From Mesorhizobium loti R88b (GTDB taxonomy: Bacteria; Pseudomonadota; Alphaproteobacteria; Rhizobiales; Rhizobiaceae): 64,000 nt of DNA. Shown piece after piece: positions 16,824-25,137 of the stretch (position 1 is its first letter; the number at the start of each line of letters is the position of its first letter). The translations under genes were made by a program, and so were the position numbers. Location of the stretch: positions 4,155,001 through 4,219,000 of the forward strand of contig NZ_CP033367.1 in the NCBI RefSeq assembly GCF_013170845.1, in the 5' to 3' direction. The notes under the pieces are model-generated. The model worked only from the letters and a program-made list of their open reading frames with translations, was not told where the DNA came from and did not search any database.

Positions 16824-18605
16824 ATGATGGGCGACAAGCGCCTCTTCCTCGATGTCAGGCTGTCGGCGACCGGTTTCTCCTGGGAGCACCGGCTGACCGA
16901 ACGGCAGGACATGGTCGCGCTGGCCATCGCGCAAGGCCATGGCGTGCCCGACATCGTCGCGCGCGTGCTTGCCGGACGCGGCGTTACCGCCGATCAGACC
17001 GAGCGGTTTCTCGATCCGACGATCCGCGACCTGTTGCCCAATCCAGCCTCGCTGACCGACATGGACAAGGCCGCCAACCGCATCGCGGCGGCGGTGATGG
17101 CCAGGGAAAAGGTGGCGATCTTCGGCGACTATGATGTCGATGGCGCCGCCTCTTCGGCCCTGCTGAAGCGGTTTCTGACGCATTTCTCCATACCGTCGGA
17201 AATCTATATTCCGGATCGTATTTTCGAGGGCTATGGCCCGAACCCCGACGCCATGCGCGAACTTGTCTCGCGTGGCGCGACGCTGATCGTCACCGTCGAT
17301 TGCGGCACCAACAGCGCCATATCCGTCGATGCCGCCAATGCGGCCGGCGCCGATGTCGTGGTGCTCGACCACCATCAGGTCGGCGGCGCGTTGCCGGCCG
17401 CGATTGCCGTCGTCAATCCAAACCGCGATGACGATCTTTCGGGCCAGGGCCATCTCTGTGCCGCCGGTGTCGTCTTCCTTGCCCTGGTGCAGACCGCAAA
17501 GGTCCTGCGTGGCCTGAGCGATGTGGCGCCGCCCGACCTGCTTTCGCTGCTTGATCTCGTTGCATTGGCGACCGTTTGTGACGTGGTGCCGCTCACCGGC
17601 GTCAACCGCGCCTTCGTCGTCAAAGGGCTGCAAGTGGCCCGCCAGCAGAAAAATGAAGGGATGGCCGCATTGGCGCGGATTTCGCGCATCGGCGAGCCGA
17701 TCAGCACCTTTCATCTCTCGTATCTGATCGGTCCGCGCATCAATGCCGGCGGTCGCATCGGCGATGCGGCGCTCGGCAGCCGGTTGCTTGCGACGGACGA
17801 TCCGGTCGAGGCACGGACCATCGCTGAGACGCTCGACCGGCTGAACCAGGAGCGGCAGCTGATGGAGCAGGAGATGCTGGCCGCGGCGCGTGCCGAGGCC
17901 GATGCCGAGCTTGCCGGCGGCAACGGTCCGGCGATTATCGTCACCGCCAGCAACAATTGGCATCCCGGCATTGTCGGCCTGCTCGCATCAAGGCTTAAGG
18001 ACCATGCGCGTCGGCCGGCTTTCGCCATTGCCTTCAATGCCAATGGTGTTGGCACCGGTTCGGGCCGCTCCGTTTCGGGCTTCGATCTTGGCCGATTGGT
18101 GCGCGAAGCCGCCGATGCCGGTCTGATCGTCAAGGGCGGCGGCCATGGCATGGCGGCCGGCATCACCGTCGAGCGCACAAAGCTCGGCGAACTCAGGGCA
18201 TTCTTCGAGGAGCGGGCGGCCGCTGACGTGTTTCGGCTGCAGGATGAGGAAAGCCTCGCGATCGACGGCGCCCTTGCTGCCGAAGGCGCGACGCTCGGCC
18301 TGCTCGATGCGCTCGACAAGGCCGGCCCCTTCGGCGCCGGCCATGTCGCGCCGGTCTTCGTGCTGCCTCGCCATCGGCTGGCTGACGCCAGGCCGGTCGG
18401 CACCAACCATATCCGCTGCGAATTGCAGTCGGACAGCGGCGGCCGCATCCAGGCGATCGCCTTTCGCGCCGTCGATACGGTGCTTGGCGAATTCCTGTTC
18501 AAGAACCGGGGCAAGACTGTGCATGTCGCCGGCTCGCTGTCGGGCAATTACTGGAACGGCAACCGCACTGTGCAGTTTCGCGTCATCGATGCGGCGCGAG
18601 CGTGA
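16824..18605 (+). CDS. recJ: Single-stranded-DNA-specific exonuclease RecJ
   Basis: A 5'-3' single-strand exonuclease of about 593 residues, acting in recombination and mismatch repair. DHH-family motifs are present: FGDYDVDGAAS (about residues 99-109), VTVDCGTNS, LDHHQ (about 181-185) and, in the DHHA1 domain, KGGGHGMAAGIT (about 436). A C-terminal OB-like part follows, ending FRVIDAARA. The start MMGDKRLFLDV at 16824 is chosen by family likeness; an in-frame start at 16785 or 16728 would add a non-conserved leader, and none has a strong ribosome binding site. Confidence 0.94.
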   Translation: MMGDKRLFLDVRLSATGFSWEHRLTERQDMVALAIAQGHGVPDIVARVLAGRGVTADQTERFLDPTIRDLLPNPASLTDMDKAANRIAAAVMAREKVAIFGDYDVDGAASSALLKRFLTHFSIPSEIYIPDRIFEGYGPNPDAMRELVSRGATLIVTVDCGTNSAISVDAANAAGADVVVLDHHQVGGALPAAIAVVNPNRDDDLSGQGHLCAAGVVFLALVQTAKVLRGLSDVAPPDLLSLLDLVALATVCDVVPLTGVNRAFVVKGLQVARQQKNEGMAALARISRIGEPISTFHLSYLIGPRINAGGRIGDAALGSRLLATDDPVEARTIAETLDRLNQERQLMEQEMLAAARAEADAELAGGNGPAIIVTASNNWHPGIVGLLASRLKDHARRPAFAIAFNANGVGTGSGRSVSGFDLGRLVREAADAGLIVKGGGHGMAAGITVERTKLGELRAFFEERAAADVFRLQDEESLAIDGALAAEGATLGLLDALDKAGPFGAGHVAPVFVLPRHRLADARPVGTNHIRCELQSDSGGRIQAIAFRAVDTVLGEFLFKNRGKTVHVAGSLSGNYWNGNRTVQFRVIDAARA

Positions 18606-18622
18606 GAGCTATCCGGATTTGA

Positions 18623-19597
18623 TCAGGCGAGAACCGCCTGGAGACGGGTCAGTTCGCTGATCTGCGCCATCGTTGCCTGGTAGCCGAGCTGGATCGCCTC
18701 GTCGGCGCGATGGAATTCGGTGAGGCCGACATGGCTGAGCTTGGGCTGCAGCGACATGTCGGGTGGATCGCCGGCAAGCCTGGCACGCGAAATGCGGTCC
18801 TGGATAATGTTGAAGGCCTCGACCATGACGCCGGTAATGCCGAGGCGGGTCTGATGCGACTGGTGGTTCGGGTCCAGGTGGCCGGGGCGGGGCGCGTCCT
18901 TTTCGATAACAAGTTCGCCGGCGCTGTGTTTGATCACGGCGGCGCGGCCGAACAGATCGTAGTGAAGGTTGACCGCCACGACCAGCGGCTGCTCGTAGGC
19001 GCGGCAGACCGAAACCGGCACCGGATTGACCAGCGCACCGTCGACCAGGATGCGGCCGTTGCAATTCACTGGCTCGAACACGCCAGGCAATGCGTAGGAT
19101 GCGCGCATCGCCGTGATGAGCGAGCCGCTCGACAGCCAGATCTCGTGGCCGGTGCGGATTTCCGATGCGACGCAGACGAATGGCTTGGGCAGGTCCTCGA
19201 AGCGAATGCCCGCCACATGTTCACGCAGCCGGGCATCGAGCTTCATGCCGCCGAACAGGCCGCTGCCGCGCAGATTGAGATCGAGCAGCCCAAAAATGCG
19301 CCGCTTGGTGAGGCTGCGGGCGAACGCTTCCAGCTCATCCAGTTTGCCTGCGAGATAACAGCCGCCGACCAGCGCGCCGATCGAGGTGCCGGCGATCATC
19401 GAGACTTCGATGCCGGCTTCATCGAGCGCGCGCAGCACGCCGATATGGGCCCAGCCCCTGGCGCAACCGCCGCCCAAGGCGAGCGAAATGCCTGTTTTCC
19501 TGGGAGATTTCGTTTCGGATGCGCCGCCGGGCGAGGAGAGGCCGTTGGCCTCGCTCACGTCTGGTCTGCCACGCAATGACGCCCACTCGAGCATCAT
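18623..19597 (-). CDS. Patatin-like phospholipase, RssA-type
   Basis: A 324-residue patatin-fold serine hydrolase. The oxyanion-hole glycines (LALGGGCARGWAHIGVL, residues 40-55), the nucleophile in GTSIG (Ser72) and the catalytic aspartate in VDGAL (Asp186) are all present, so it should be active on an acyl ester, presumably a phospholipid. The group includes E. coli RssA, of unclear role. It follows hisI by 81 bases on the minus strand and converges on recJ. The N-terminal 34 residues are low-complexity; an internal start is possible. Confidence 0.88.
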   Translation of the reverse strand: MMLEWASLRGRPDVSEANGLSSPGGASETKSPRKTGISLALGGGCARGWAHIGVLRALDEAGIEVSMIAGTSIGALVGGCYLAGKLDELEAFARSLTKRRIFGLLDLNLRGSGLFGGMKLDARLREHVAGIRFEDLPKPFVCVASEIRTGHEIWLSSGSLITAMRASYALPGVFEPVNCNGRILVDGALVNPVPVSVCRAYEQPLVVAVNLHYDLFGRAAVIKHSAGELVIEKDAPRPGHLDPNHQSHQTRLGITGVMVEAFNIIQDRISRARLAGDPPDMSLQPKLSHVGLTEFHRADEAIQLGYQATMAQISELTRLQAVLA

Positions 19598-19678
19598 GAT
19601 CTCCCTTGTCCCACGGCTAATGTACAGGCGGGCCGTATCGAAATGATGAATCTATGTGGTTGGTGTGAGGCAGAAGGT

Positions 19679-20140
19679 TCAAGAGGATGGCTTTCGATAC
19701 GTGGTTTCCGCATCGAACAGCGGCTTGCTGCCGTCATCGGCAAGCGTCCCCTTGCCGTCGACCAGCCCCACCGTCCGATAAAAGCATGAACGCCGGCCGG
19801 TGTGGCAGGTTGCGTCGTGGCCCAACACTTTGACGTGCAGCCACAAGGCGTCCTGATCACAGTCGGTGCGCATTTCGACGACATGCTGGAAATTGCCCGA
19901 GGTTTCGCCCTTCTTCCAAAGCGCATTGCGCGAGCGCGACCAGTAGTGGGCGATTCCCGTTTCCAACGTCAGCGCCAAGGCCTGGGCATTCATATGCGCG
20001 ACCATCAAAAGCATGCCGTCCTTGATATCGGTGACCACAACCGTGACGAGCCCGGCGGCATCGAAGCGCGGTGAAAACACCGCGCCTTCTTCGAGAGCCT
20101 TCTTGTCTGATGGAGCTTTGGGAAATTCCAGTGCCGACAT
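19679..20140 (-). CDS. hisI: Phosphoribosyl-AMP cyclohydrolase
   Basis: A 153-residue monofunctional HisI, opening the adenine ring of phosphoribosyl-AMP in histidine synthesis. Characteristic parts are [32 protein letters not shown], the acidic metal site RTDCDQDAL and the later cysteines in [12 protein letters not shown] that bind zinc. HisE is not fused, as usual in alphaproteobacteria. It lies 42 bases downstream of folE and probably shares its transcript. Confidence 0.95.
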   Translation of the reverse strand: MSALEFPKAPSDKKALEEGAVFSPRFDAAGLVTVVVTDIKDGMLLMVAHMNAQALALTLETGIAHYWSRSRNALWKKGETSGNFQHVVEMRTDCDQDALWLHVKVLGHDATCHTGRRSCFYRTVGLVDGKGTLADDGSKPLFDAETTYRKPSS

Positions 20141-20182
20141 TGCCGGTCTATTTTCCTGTTGACCGTGACGCCGGCGAGGGGC

Positions 20183-20815
20183 TTACGCCCCGCCACGCAC
20201 CATGGTGACGAAACGAACCTGCTCTTCGGGCGTATCCTTGAAGACGCCGGTGAAAGTTGAGGTCAGCGTGGTCGAGCCCTGCTTGCGGATGCCGCGCATG
20301 GCCATGCACATATGCTCGGCCTCGATCATCACCGCGACGCCGCGAGGGTTCAGTACATCCTGGATGACGCCGGCGATCTGCGCGGTCAGCGCTTCCTGCG
20401 TCTGCAGGCGATGGGCAAAGATATCGACGACACGGGCGATCTTGGACAGGCCGACCACCTTGCCATCCGGCAGATAGCCGACATGCGCCTTGCCGATGAT
20501 CGGCACCATGTGATGCTCGCAATGCGAGTGGAACTGGATGTCCTTTACAATCACGAGGTCGTCATAGCCGGCGACCTCCTCGAAGGTGCGGCCGAGCTCG
20601 TCAGCCGGGCACATGTCGTAGCCGCCGAACATTTCGCGATAGGCCTTGGCCACGCGCTTGGGCGTGTCGATCAGTCCCTCGCGGTCCGGATTGTCGCCTG
20701 TCCAGCGCAAAAGCGTGTGCACGGCGGCTTCAACTTCGGCTTCGCTCGGCCGGTCGGTGACCGGCTTGTCCATGTAGGCGGACTGGGGCATGATCTTCTT
20801 GATGACGGCATCCAT
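20183..20815 (-). CDS. folE: GTP cyclohydrolase I
   Basis: A 210-residue type I enzyme (FolE1) making dihydroneopterin triphosphate from GTP for folate synthesis. The zinc and active-site segment [20 protein letters not shown], the [19 protein letters not shown] helix and the later [16 protein letters not shown] are textbook. The start [10 protein letters not shown] at 20815 has GGGAGA upstream; the frame runs further up to 20974 but without conservation. First gene of a probable folE-hisI-patatin unit. Confidence 0.96.
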   Translation of the reverse strand: MDAVIKKIMPQSAYMDKPVTDRPSEAEVEAAVHTLLRWTGDNPDREGLIDTPKRVAKAYREMFGGYDMCPADELGRTFEEVAGYDDLVIVKDIQFHSHCEHHMVPIIGKAHVGYLPDGKVVGLSKIARVVDIFAHRLQTQEALTAQIAGVIQDVLNPRGVAVMIEAEHMCMAMRGIRKQGSTTLTSTFTGVFKDTPEEQVRFVTMVRGGA

Positions 20816-21053
20816 AAAGGCGTCTCCCGTAGTTCCTCTCGAGGAGGAACGAGTTGAACGGACCACGACCTTTCGGTGTCGGAACCCGCCCGGTTTCCAG
20901 CCCCGCAAGTGGCGTGAACAGATCAGGTAAAGGCGCCCGCTTCGGTTGCCTTGTCGATACCCGACTGCCAGCATTATATATGGTCAGGCGCAGCGAAAGG
21001 AAGACGCTATAGCGGCAAACGCTGTTCGCTTGGCGGCGACGGACTGGAAAAAT

Positions 21054-21500
21054 ATGATCAACGACGTCTACAATGCGAAAATTCTCGGTTTTGCCGGAAA
21101 CATCGCACGCATTGGCCGGCTCGATCATCCGGATGCGAGCGCAAAGGCGCATTCCAAACTGTGCGGTTCGACCGTGACCATCGACCTCAAGATGCAGGAT
21201 GGCATTGTCACCGACTTCGCCCATGATGTGAAGGCATGTGCGCTCGGCCAGGCCTCGTCCTCGATCATGGCGCAGCATGTCGTCGGCGCGAGCGCCGAGG
21301 AATTGCGCGCGGTGCGCGACACCATGCTGAAGATGCTGAAGGAAAACGGCGCGCCACCGGAGGGCCGCTTCGCAGATCTAAAATACCTGGAGCCGGTACG
21401 CGATTACAAGGCACGCCATGCCTCGACCATGCTGACCTTCGACGCCGTGGTCGACGCCATCGGCCAGATCGAGAAGAAGCGCGCCGAAGAAGCAGCTTAG
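21054..21500 (+). CDS. Iron-sulphur cluster assembly scaffold, IscU/NifU N-terminal family
   Basis: A 148-residue protein. The start MINDVYNAKILGFAGNIARI, the first ligand in KLCGSTVTIDL and a second in DVKACALGQASSSIM match the IscU/SufU-like scaffold family that assembles Fe-S clusters. The C-terminal cysteine of canonical IscU is not evident in the last third (YKARHASTMLTFDA), so it may be the divergent alphaproteobacterial subgroup. Divergent from folE, and its stop overlaps by four bases the stop of the convergent LysR gene. Confidence 0.85.
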   Translation: MINDVYNAKILGFAGNIARIGRLDHPDASAKAHSKLCGSTVTIDLKMQDGIVTDFAHDVKACALGQASSSIMAQHVVGASAEELRAVRDTMLKMLKENGAPPEGRFADLKYLEPVRDYKARHASTMLTFDAVVDAIGQIEKKRAEEAA

Positions 21501-22414
21501 GCGTGCTCCTCCAGCGCGCGTCTGCTTTCAGCAAACTCGCCTCGTAACCAGTCGGCGAACGCGGCTGCTGGTTCCGAAAGATCGCGCAAATTCCTCGCCA
21601 CCAACCAGTAGGCGCCGGATGCAACGTCGATATCGAATGGCTTGATCAGCGCGCCGGATGCGACTTCCCCACCGATCTGCAGGAGATCGCCAAGTGCCAC
21701 GCCATGTCCGAGCAGGGCGGCCTGCTTTGAAAGCGATGCGTCCGCCAGCATGGGACCCCGCGCGGGCACGGCATCGGCGGGCACGCCGGCTGCCTCGAAC
21801 CAGCGTGCCCATCCCTGGCGATTTTCCTCATGCAAAAGCGTGTAGCGAGCAAGGTCGATCGGCTTCTCAAGGGGAGGGCTCGAGGCGAGCAGCGCCGGCG
21901 ACAGAACCGGTGAATCGACCGTCGAGGCGAGCCGCTCGGCCTGGCTGCGGGGCCAGGAGTTTGCATTCGCGCTGAAGCGCAAGGCAAGTTCGGGCTGATC
22001 GCTGCGGAATTCGATCAGCCTGGGATCGACTTCGAGGGATATGTCGATGTCAGGCCGCAATTGGCGAAACCGGTTGAGGCGCGGTACCAGCCACACTGAG
22101 GCAAGCGACGGCTCGACGCTGACACGAACCACGGACTGCGCGGGGGCGGAAACCAGTTCTGACAGCAGTCTGTCGATGTCGTCGAAACTCCTGACCAACT
22201 GGGCGAGCAACCGGCGGCCCGCATCCGTCAGTTCGACACGGCGATGGTGACGTTCGAACAAGGGCTGGCGGAGGAAGGTTTCGAGTTCGCGGATCTGCCG
22301 GCTGATCGCGGCCTGCGACACGAACAGTTCCTCGGCGGCCCGGCTGAAACTCAGATGCCGGCCCGCTGCCTCGAAACTCCTCAATGCCGTCAAAGGCAGG
22401 CGTCCGCGCTTCAT
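21497..22414 (-). CDS. LysR-family transcriptional regulator, GcvA-like
   Basis: A 305-residue regulator. The winged helix lies at about residues 7-66 (LTALRSFEAAGRHLSFSRAA, SQAAISRQIRELE, FERHHRRVELTDAGR) and an effector domain follows. The RSFEAAGRH and AISRQ pattern belongs to the GcvA-like group. Its target is not clear: upstream on the opposite strand lie a very short ORF (22507) and yidD. A candidate LysR box sits directly upstream of its own start, consistent with autoregulation. Confidence 0.88.
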   Translation of the reverse strand: MKRGRLPLTALRSFEAAGRHLSFSRAAEELFVSQAAISRQIRELETFLRQPLFERHHRRVELTDAGRRLLAQLVRSFDDIDRLLSELVSAPAQSVVRVSVEPSLASVWLVPRLNRFRQLRPDIDISLEVDPRLIEFRSDQPELALRFSANANSWPRSQAERLASTVDSPVLSPALLASSPPLEKPIDLARYTLLHEENRQGWARWFEAAGVPADAVPARGPMLADASLSKQAALLGHGVALGDLLQIGGEVASGALIKPFDIDVASGAYWLVARNLRDLSEPAAAFADWLRGEFAESRRALEEHA

Positions 22415-22419
22415 TTCGC

Positions 22420-22434
22420 ATAATCCAGGGTTAT
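22420..22434. promoter_or_regulatory. Candidate LysR box
   Basis: ATAATCC-A-GGGTTAT is a 15-base near-perfect palindrome (one mismatch) containing the T-N11-A core of LysR sites. It lies six bases upstream of the start codon of the LysR gene that reads left, so binding there would block or tune its own expression. Inferred from sequence only. Confidence 0.45.
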
Positions 22435-22506
22435 CCGAAGTGGAAATTATACTCGTTTGAAGGCCAAGGCCAGCGGCGGTCTAATCCGTGTCAAAGGAGA
22501 CCGACC

Positions 22507-22680
22507 ATGATCCAGTTCCTGAACATTTTCGGCGATGTCATGCGGATCGCAACGTTCCAATGGCGTGACGAAAGGCACAACACAAAGTGCTGCGAGGAGC
22601 CGACCAGTCCTGGCCGGTGGGCAGCTCCGGCTGACAGGCAGCCATTTCGCCGCTCCCGCCTATGGCAACACGGCGGATAA
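22507..22680 (+). CDS. Possible small ORF with strong ribosome binding site
   Basis: A 57-residue frame starting MIQFLNIFGDVMRIATFQWR, with AAAGGAGA nine bases upstream, read divergently from the LysR gene. The first 25 residues look like a real amphipathic protein start; the rest (rich in P, R and C) looks non-coding, so this may be a leader peptide or a truncated gene. No family recognised. Confidence 0.35.
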   Translation: MIQFLNIFGDVMRIATFQWRDERHNTKCCEEPTSPGRWAAPADRQPFRRSRLWQHGG

Positions 22681-22750
22681 GGGGCGGGGATTGCGTTCTC
22701 ATGACGAAGCTCACATCTATCGCTGGACAGAACGCGATACGGAGACTGCG

Positions 22751-23125
22751 GTGCACGACCCGCTTGGGCATGCCCATACTGCCAAACCGCCAGGGCGTGG
22801 CCGCAACTGGCCCGGCCCGTGGCGCAAGACGCCCGGGCGTCTGTTGGGCACGTCGTTCGTGCGCCTTTACCAGCTGACGCTTTCCGGCTTTGTCGGCAAT
22901 TCGTGCCGGCATTTGCCAACCTGTTCCGAATACGCGCATGAGGCGATCGCCCGCCATGGTCTGTGGGCCGGCGGCTGGATGGGATTTTTCCGCGTGCTGC
23001 GCTGCGGGCCGTTCGGCACGCATGGCATCGACCTTGTGCCGGAAGCGCTGGCCGATCGCTACGTCTGGTTCATGCCTTGGCGCTACTGGCGGATCGGCCA
23101 CAAGCGCGGCGAAGCGCGGGGCTGA
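22751..23125 (+). CDS. yidD: Membrane protein insertion efficiency factor YidD
   Basis: A 124-residue YidD protein, an amphipathic inner-membrane-associated factor that helps YidC-dependent insertion. The core LYQLTLSGFVGNSCRHLPTCSEYAHEAIARHGLW with its conserved cysteines and GGWMGFFRVLRCGPFG is clear. I chose the GTG at 22751, which has GGAG six bases upstream and begins VHDPLGHAH like related proteins; the frame is open farther upstream but unlike the family. It is not next to rpmH, rnpA or yidC here. Confidence 0.9.
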   Translation: MHDPLGHAHTAKPPGRGRNWPGPWRKTPGRLLGTSFVRLYQLTLSGFVGNSCRHLPTCSEYAHEAIARHGLWAGGWMGFFRVLRCGPFGTHGIDLVPEALADRYVWFMPWRYWRIGHKRGEARG

Positions 23126-23265
23126 TCGGGCCGCTGTGTCGACGGCTGTCTTTACGATCCGGTAGGGTTAACGCCAGCCTGCACAAAGACTGCGCATTTG
23201 AGACAAAATCGAGACAAGAGACATCGCTAAGCCCGCTCGCGAACACCTTTCTGGAGCGAGCATCA

Positions 23266-24093
23266 ATGCGTAACATCGACCGTCTTCCCTTTATCCTGGC
23301 TGGAGTCCTGTTCCTGCTTGCCTGGCTGCTGGGGTTTCCGATGCGCGCGCAATCGGCGCCGCTTGGGGATGTGCAGTGCACGCTGATCGCCGATGCGGCG
23401 AGCGGCAAGACGCTTTATCAGGACGGCACCTGCGACCAGCGCTTCAGCCCGGCCTCGACGTTCAAGGTGCCGCTGTCGCTGATCGGCTATGACGCGGGCA
23501 TCCTGAGCGACGAGCACACGCCGACCTGGGACTACAAGCCCGAATTCAACGCCGTGAAGCGGGATCAGAAGACCGTCGATCCGGTGATCTGGGAACGGGA
23601 TTCGATTATCTGGTTCTCCCGCGAGATTACGCGACGGCTCGGCGGTGAAAAGTTGGCCGGCTATGTTTCGAAATTCGATTACGGCAACAACGACGTTTCC
23701 GGCAATCCCGGCAAGAATGACGGCCTGACCCATTCCTGGGTGAACTCCTCGCTCAAGATCACACCGGTCGAGCAGGTCGATTTCCTGCGCAAGCTGCTTG
23801 CCCGCAAGCTGCCGGTCTCGGCCAAGGCCTATGACATGACATCGGCCATCATCCCGACTTTCCAGGCGGGAGGCTGGACCGTGCAAGGCAAGACCGGCAG
23901 CACCAGGCTGGCCAATGATGCCGACAAGGTCAGGGACAAGCGTTCGCTCGGCTGGTTCGTCGGCTGGGCGAAAAAGGACGGCCAGCAGATCGTCTTCGCC
24001 CGGCTGATCGTCGACACCAAGCGCACCGATGTGCCGAAGGGCTGGAGCACGCGCTCCGGGTTCCTGAAGGACCTGCCGCAGCTGGTGAAATGA
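23266..24093 (+). CDS. Class D (OXA-type) beta-lactamase
   Basis: A 275-residue periplasmic serine beta-lactamase. A signal peptide of about 30 residues (ending RAQSA) precedes the domain. The catalytic motif S-x-x-K is STFK (Ser64, Lys67), YGN is at 139-141, and KTG is at 209-211. The usual SxV motif reads SII (113-115) in RDSIIWFS. The two motifs most needed for acylation are intact, so it is probably an enzyme, though its spectrum cannot be told. It may be an intrinsic chromosomal gene: no mobile element or change in base use is seen around it. Confidence 0.9.
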   Translation: MRNIDRLPFILAGVLFLLAWLLGFPMRAQSAPLGDVQCTLIADAASGKTLYQDGTCDQRFSPASTFKVPLSLIGYDAGILSDEHTPTWDYKPEFNAVKRDQKTVDPVIWERDSIIWFSREITRRLGGEKLAGYVSKFDYGNNDVSGNPGKNDGLTHSWVNSSLKITPVEQVDFLRKLLARKLPVSAKAYDMTSAIIPTFQAGGWTVQGKTGSTRLANDADKVRDKRSLGWFVGWAKKDGQQIVFARLIVDTKRTDVPKGWSTRSGFLKDLPQLVK

Positions 24094-24099
24094 GTCTGG

Positions 24100-24936
24100 T
24101 CAGGCGTGTCGGCGCGCTCGGATGATGTGGCCGCCGGAATTGTTCGTGGTTCCCTTCGAGGCTCCGGAAAAGCGGGCGGCGATATCGCCGCTCTCGAGAT
24201 CTTCGATCTCGTCGAAGCCGATCTCGCCCAAGGATTTCGCCAGTTCTGTCGGAACAAAGAAACTGATCCATGGCTCGCCGACAGAAGCGACGCGCGCCGC
24301 ATGGAAGGCGAGGGCAGCCTGTCCCGCCGCATCACGGTTCTCTGCCGGCTCGCTATAGTCGAACACGACCTCCGAGCCGGGGATGTCGGCAATCCAGGAC
24401 AGCGTTTTGAAGATCGCTTCTTTTGTCAGGTAGGGCACGACCCCCAACCACATGAAGAAGCTGGGCTCTGTCGACTGCAAACCGGCCGCAGTCAGTTCTG
24501 CGGGCAGGCTTTGCCGCTCGAAATTGACCGGCACGAATGTGGTAGCGGGTGGCTCTGCAAGACCGCTATCGGCAATGCATTTGCGTTTCCAGGCTTGCGT
24601 GGCCGGGTGGTCGACTTCGAACACCTTGAGATCCGGATACGGATTTCGCAGTGAAAACGTGTCGAGGCCGGCGCCAAGCACGACGAGCTGGCGGATGCCG
24701 CGACGGACCGCCGCCGCAAGCCAGTCCTCGGCGAACCGGGCCCGCGCGGTCACGAACAGGCGCATGCGCCGGCGGCGCTCGTCTTCCTGCTCAAGCTCCT
24801 GTGCAGCGGGAGCAGCCCCACCCAGGATCGCGATCGCGTAGGGATCGCGAAACAGCCCTGCCTGCGGTGAAAACTGATGCAAGGCCCTCATGCGTGCGAC
24901 GCCAAGGGCAGTTCGGCTGGGTATGGCGTCTTCCAT
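24100..24936 (-). CDS. Class I SAM-dependent methyltransferase, LCMT/TIGR00027-like
   Basis: A 278-residue protein starting MEDAIPSRTALGVARMRALH. The TAL-VA-RA-H start, a DPYAIAIL segment, RQLVVLGAGLDTFSLRNPY as the SAM-binding motif and VFEVDHPATQAWK as the acidic loop define the leucine-carboxyl-methyltransferase-like group common in actinobacteria and rhizobia. The methyl acceptor is unknown. It converges with the beta-lactamase, the two stops being six bases apart. Confidence 0.85.
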   Translation of the reverse strand: MEDAIPSRTALGVARMRALHQFSPQAGLFRDPYAIAILGGAAPAAQELEQEDERRRRMRLFVTARARFAEDWLAAAVRRGIRQLVVLGAGLDTFSLRNPYPDLKVFEVDHPATQAWKRKCIADSGLAEPPATTFVPVNFERQSLPAELTAAGLQSTEPSFFMWLGVVPYLTKEAIFKTLSWIADIPGSEVVFDYSEPAENRDAAGQAALAFHAARVASVGEPWISFFVPTELAKSLGEIGFDEIEDLESGDIAARFSGASKGTTNNSGGHIIRARRHA

Positions 24937-25137
24937 GCCGATGATTCCAGTTGATGTCGTGCATTTTCGCAAGTGTCTGCGACATCTGTGGCGACATTTC
25001 CTGACAGCTGCGCCAATTGCCGCCCTTTACCTGACGCAATGCTGCCTCTAAAACCCGCCCGCTGCCGTTTGTGCATGCGACTGGCGGCTTTACCCCACGA
25101 CCACCCGCGCTCGTTTGCGGGACTGGATAGGAGAACC

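Noticed and set aside
24937..25137. Possible RNA leader controlling thrS
   Set aside because: No T-box-like or attenuator features were visible, and T-boxes are not expected in this group.
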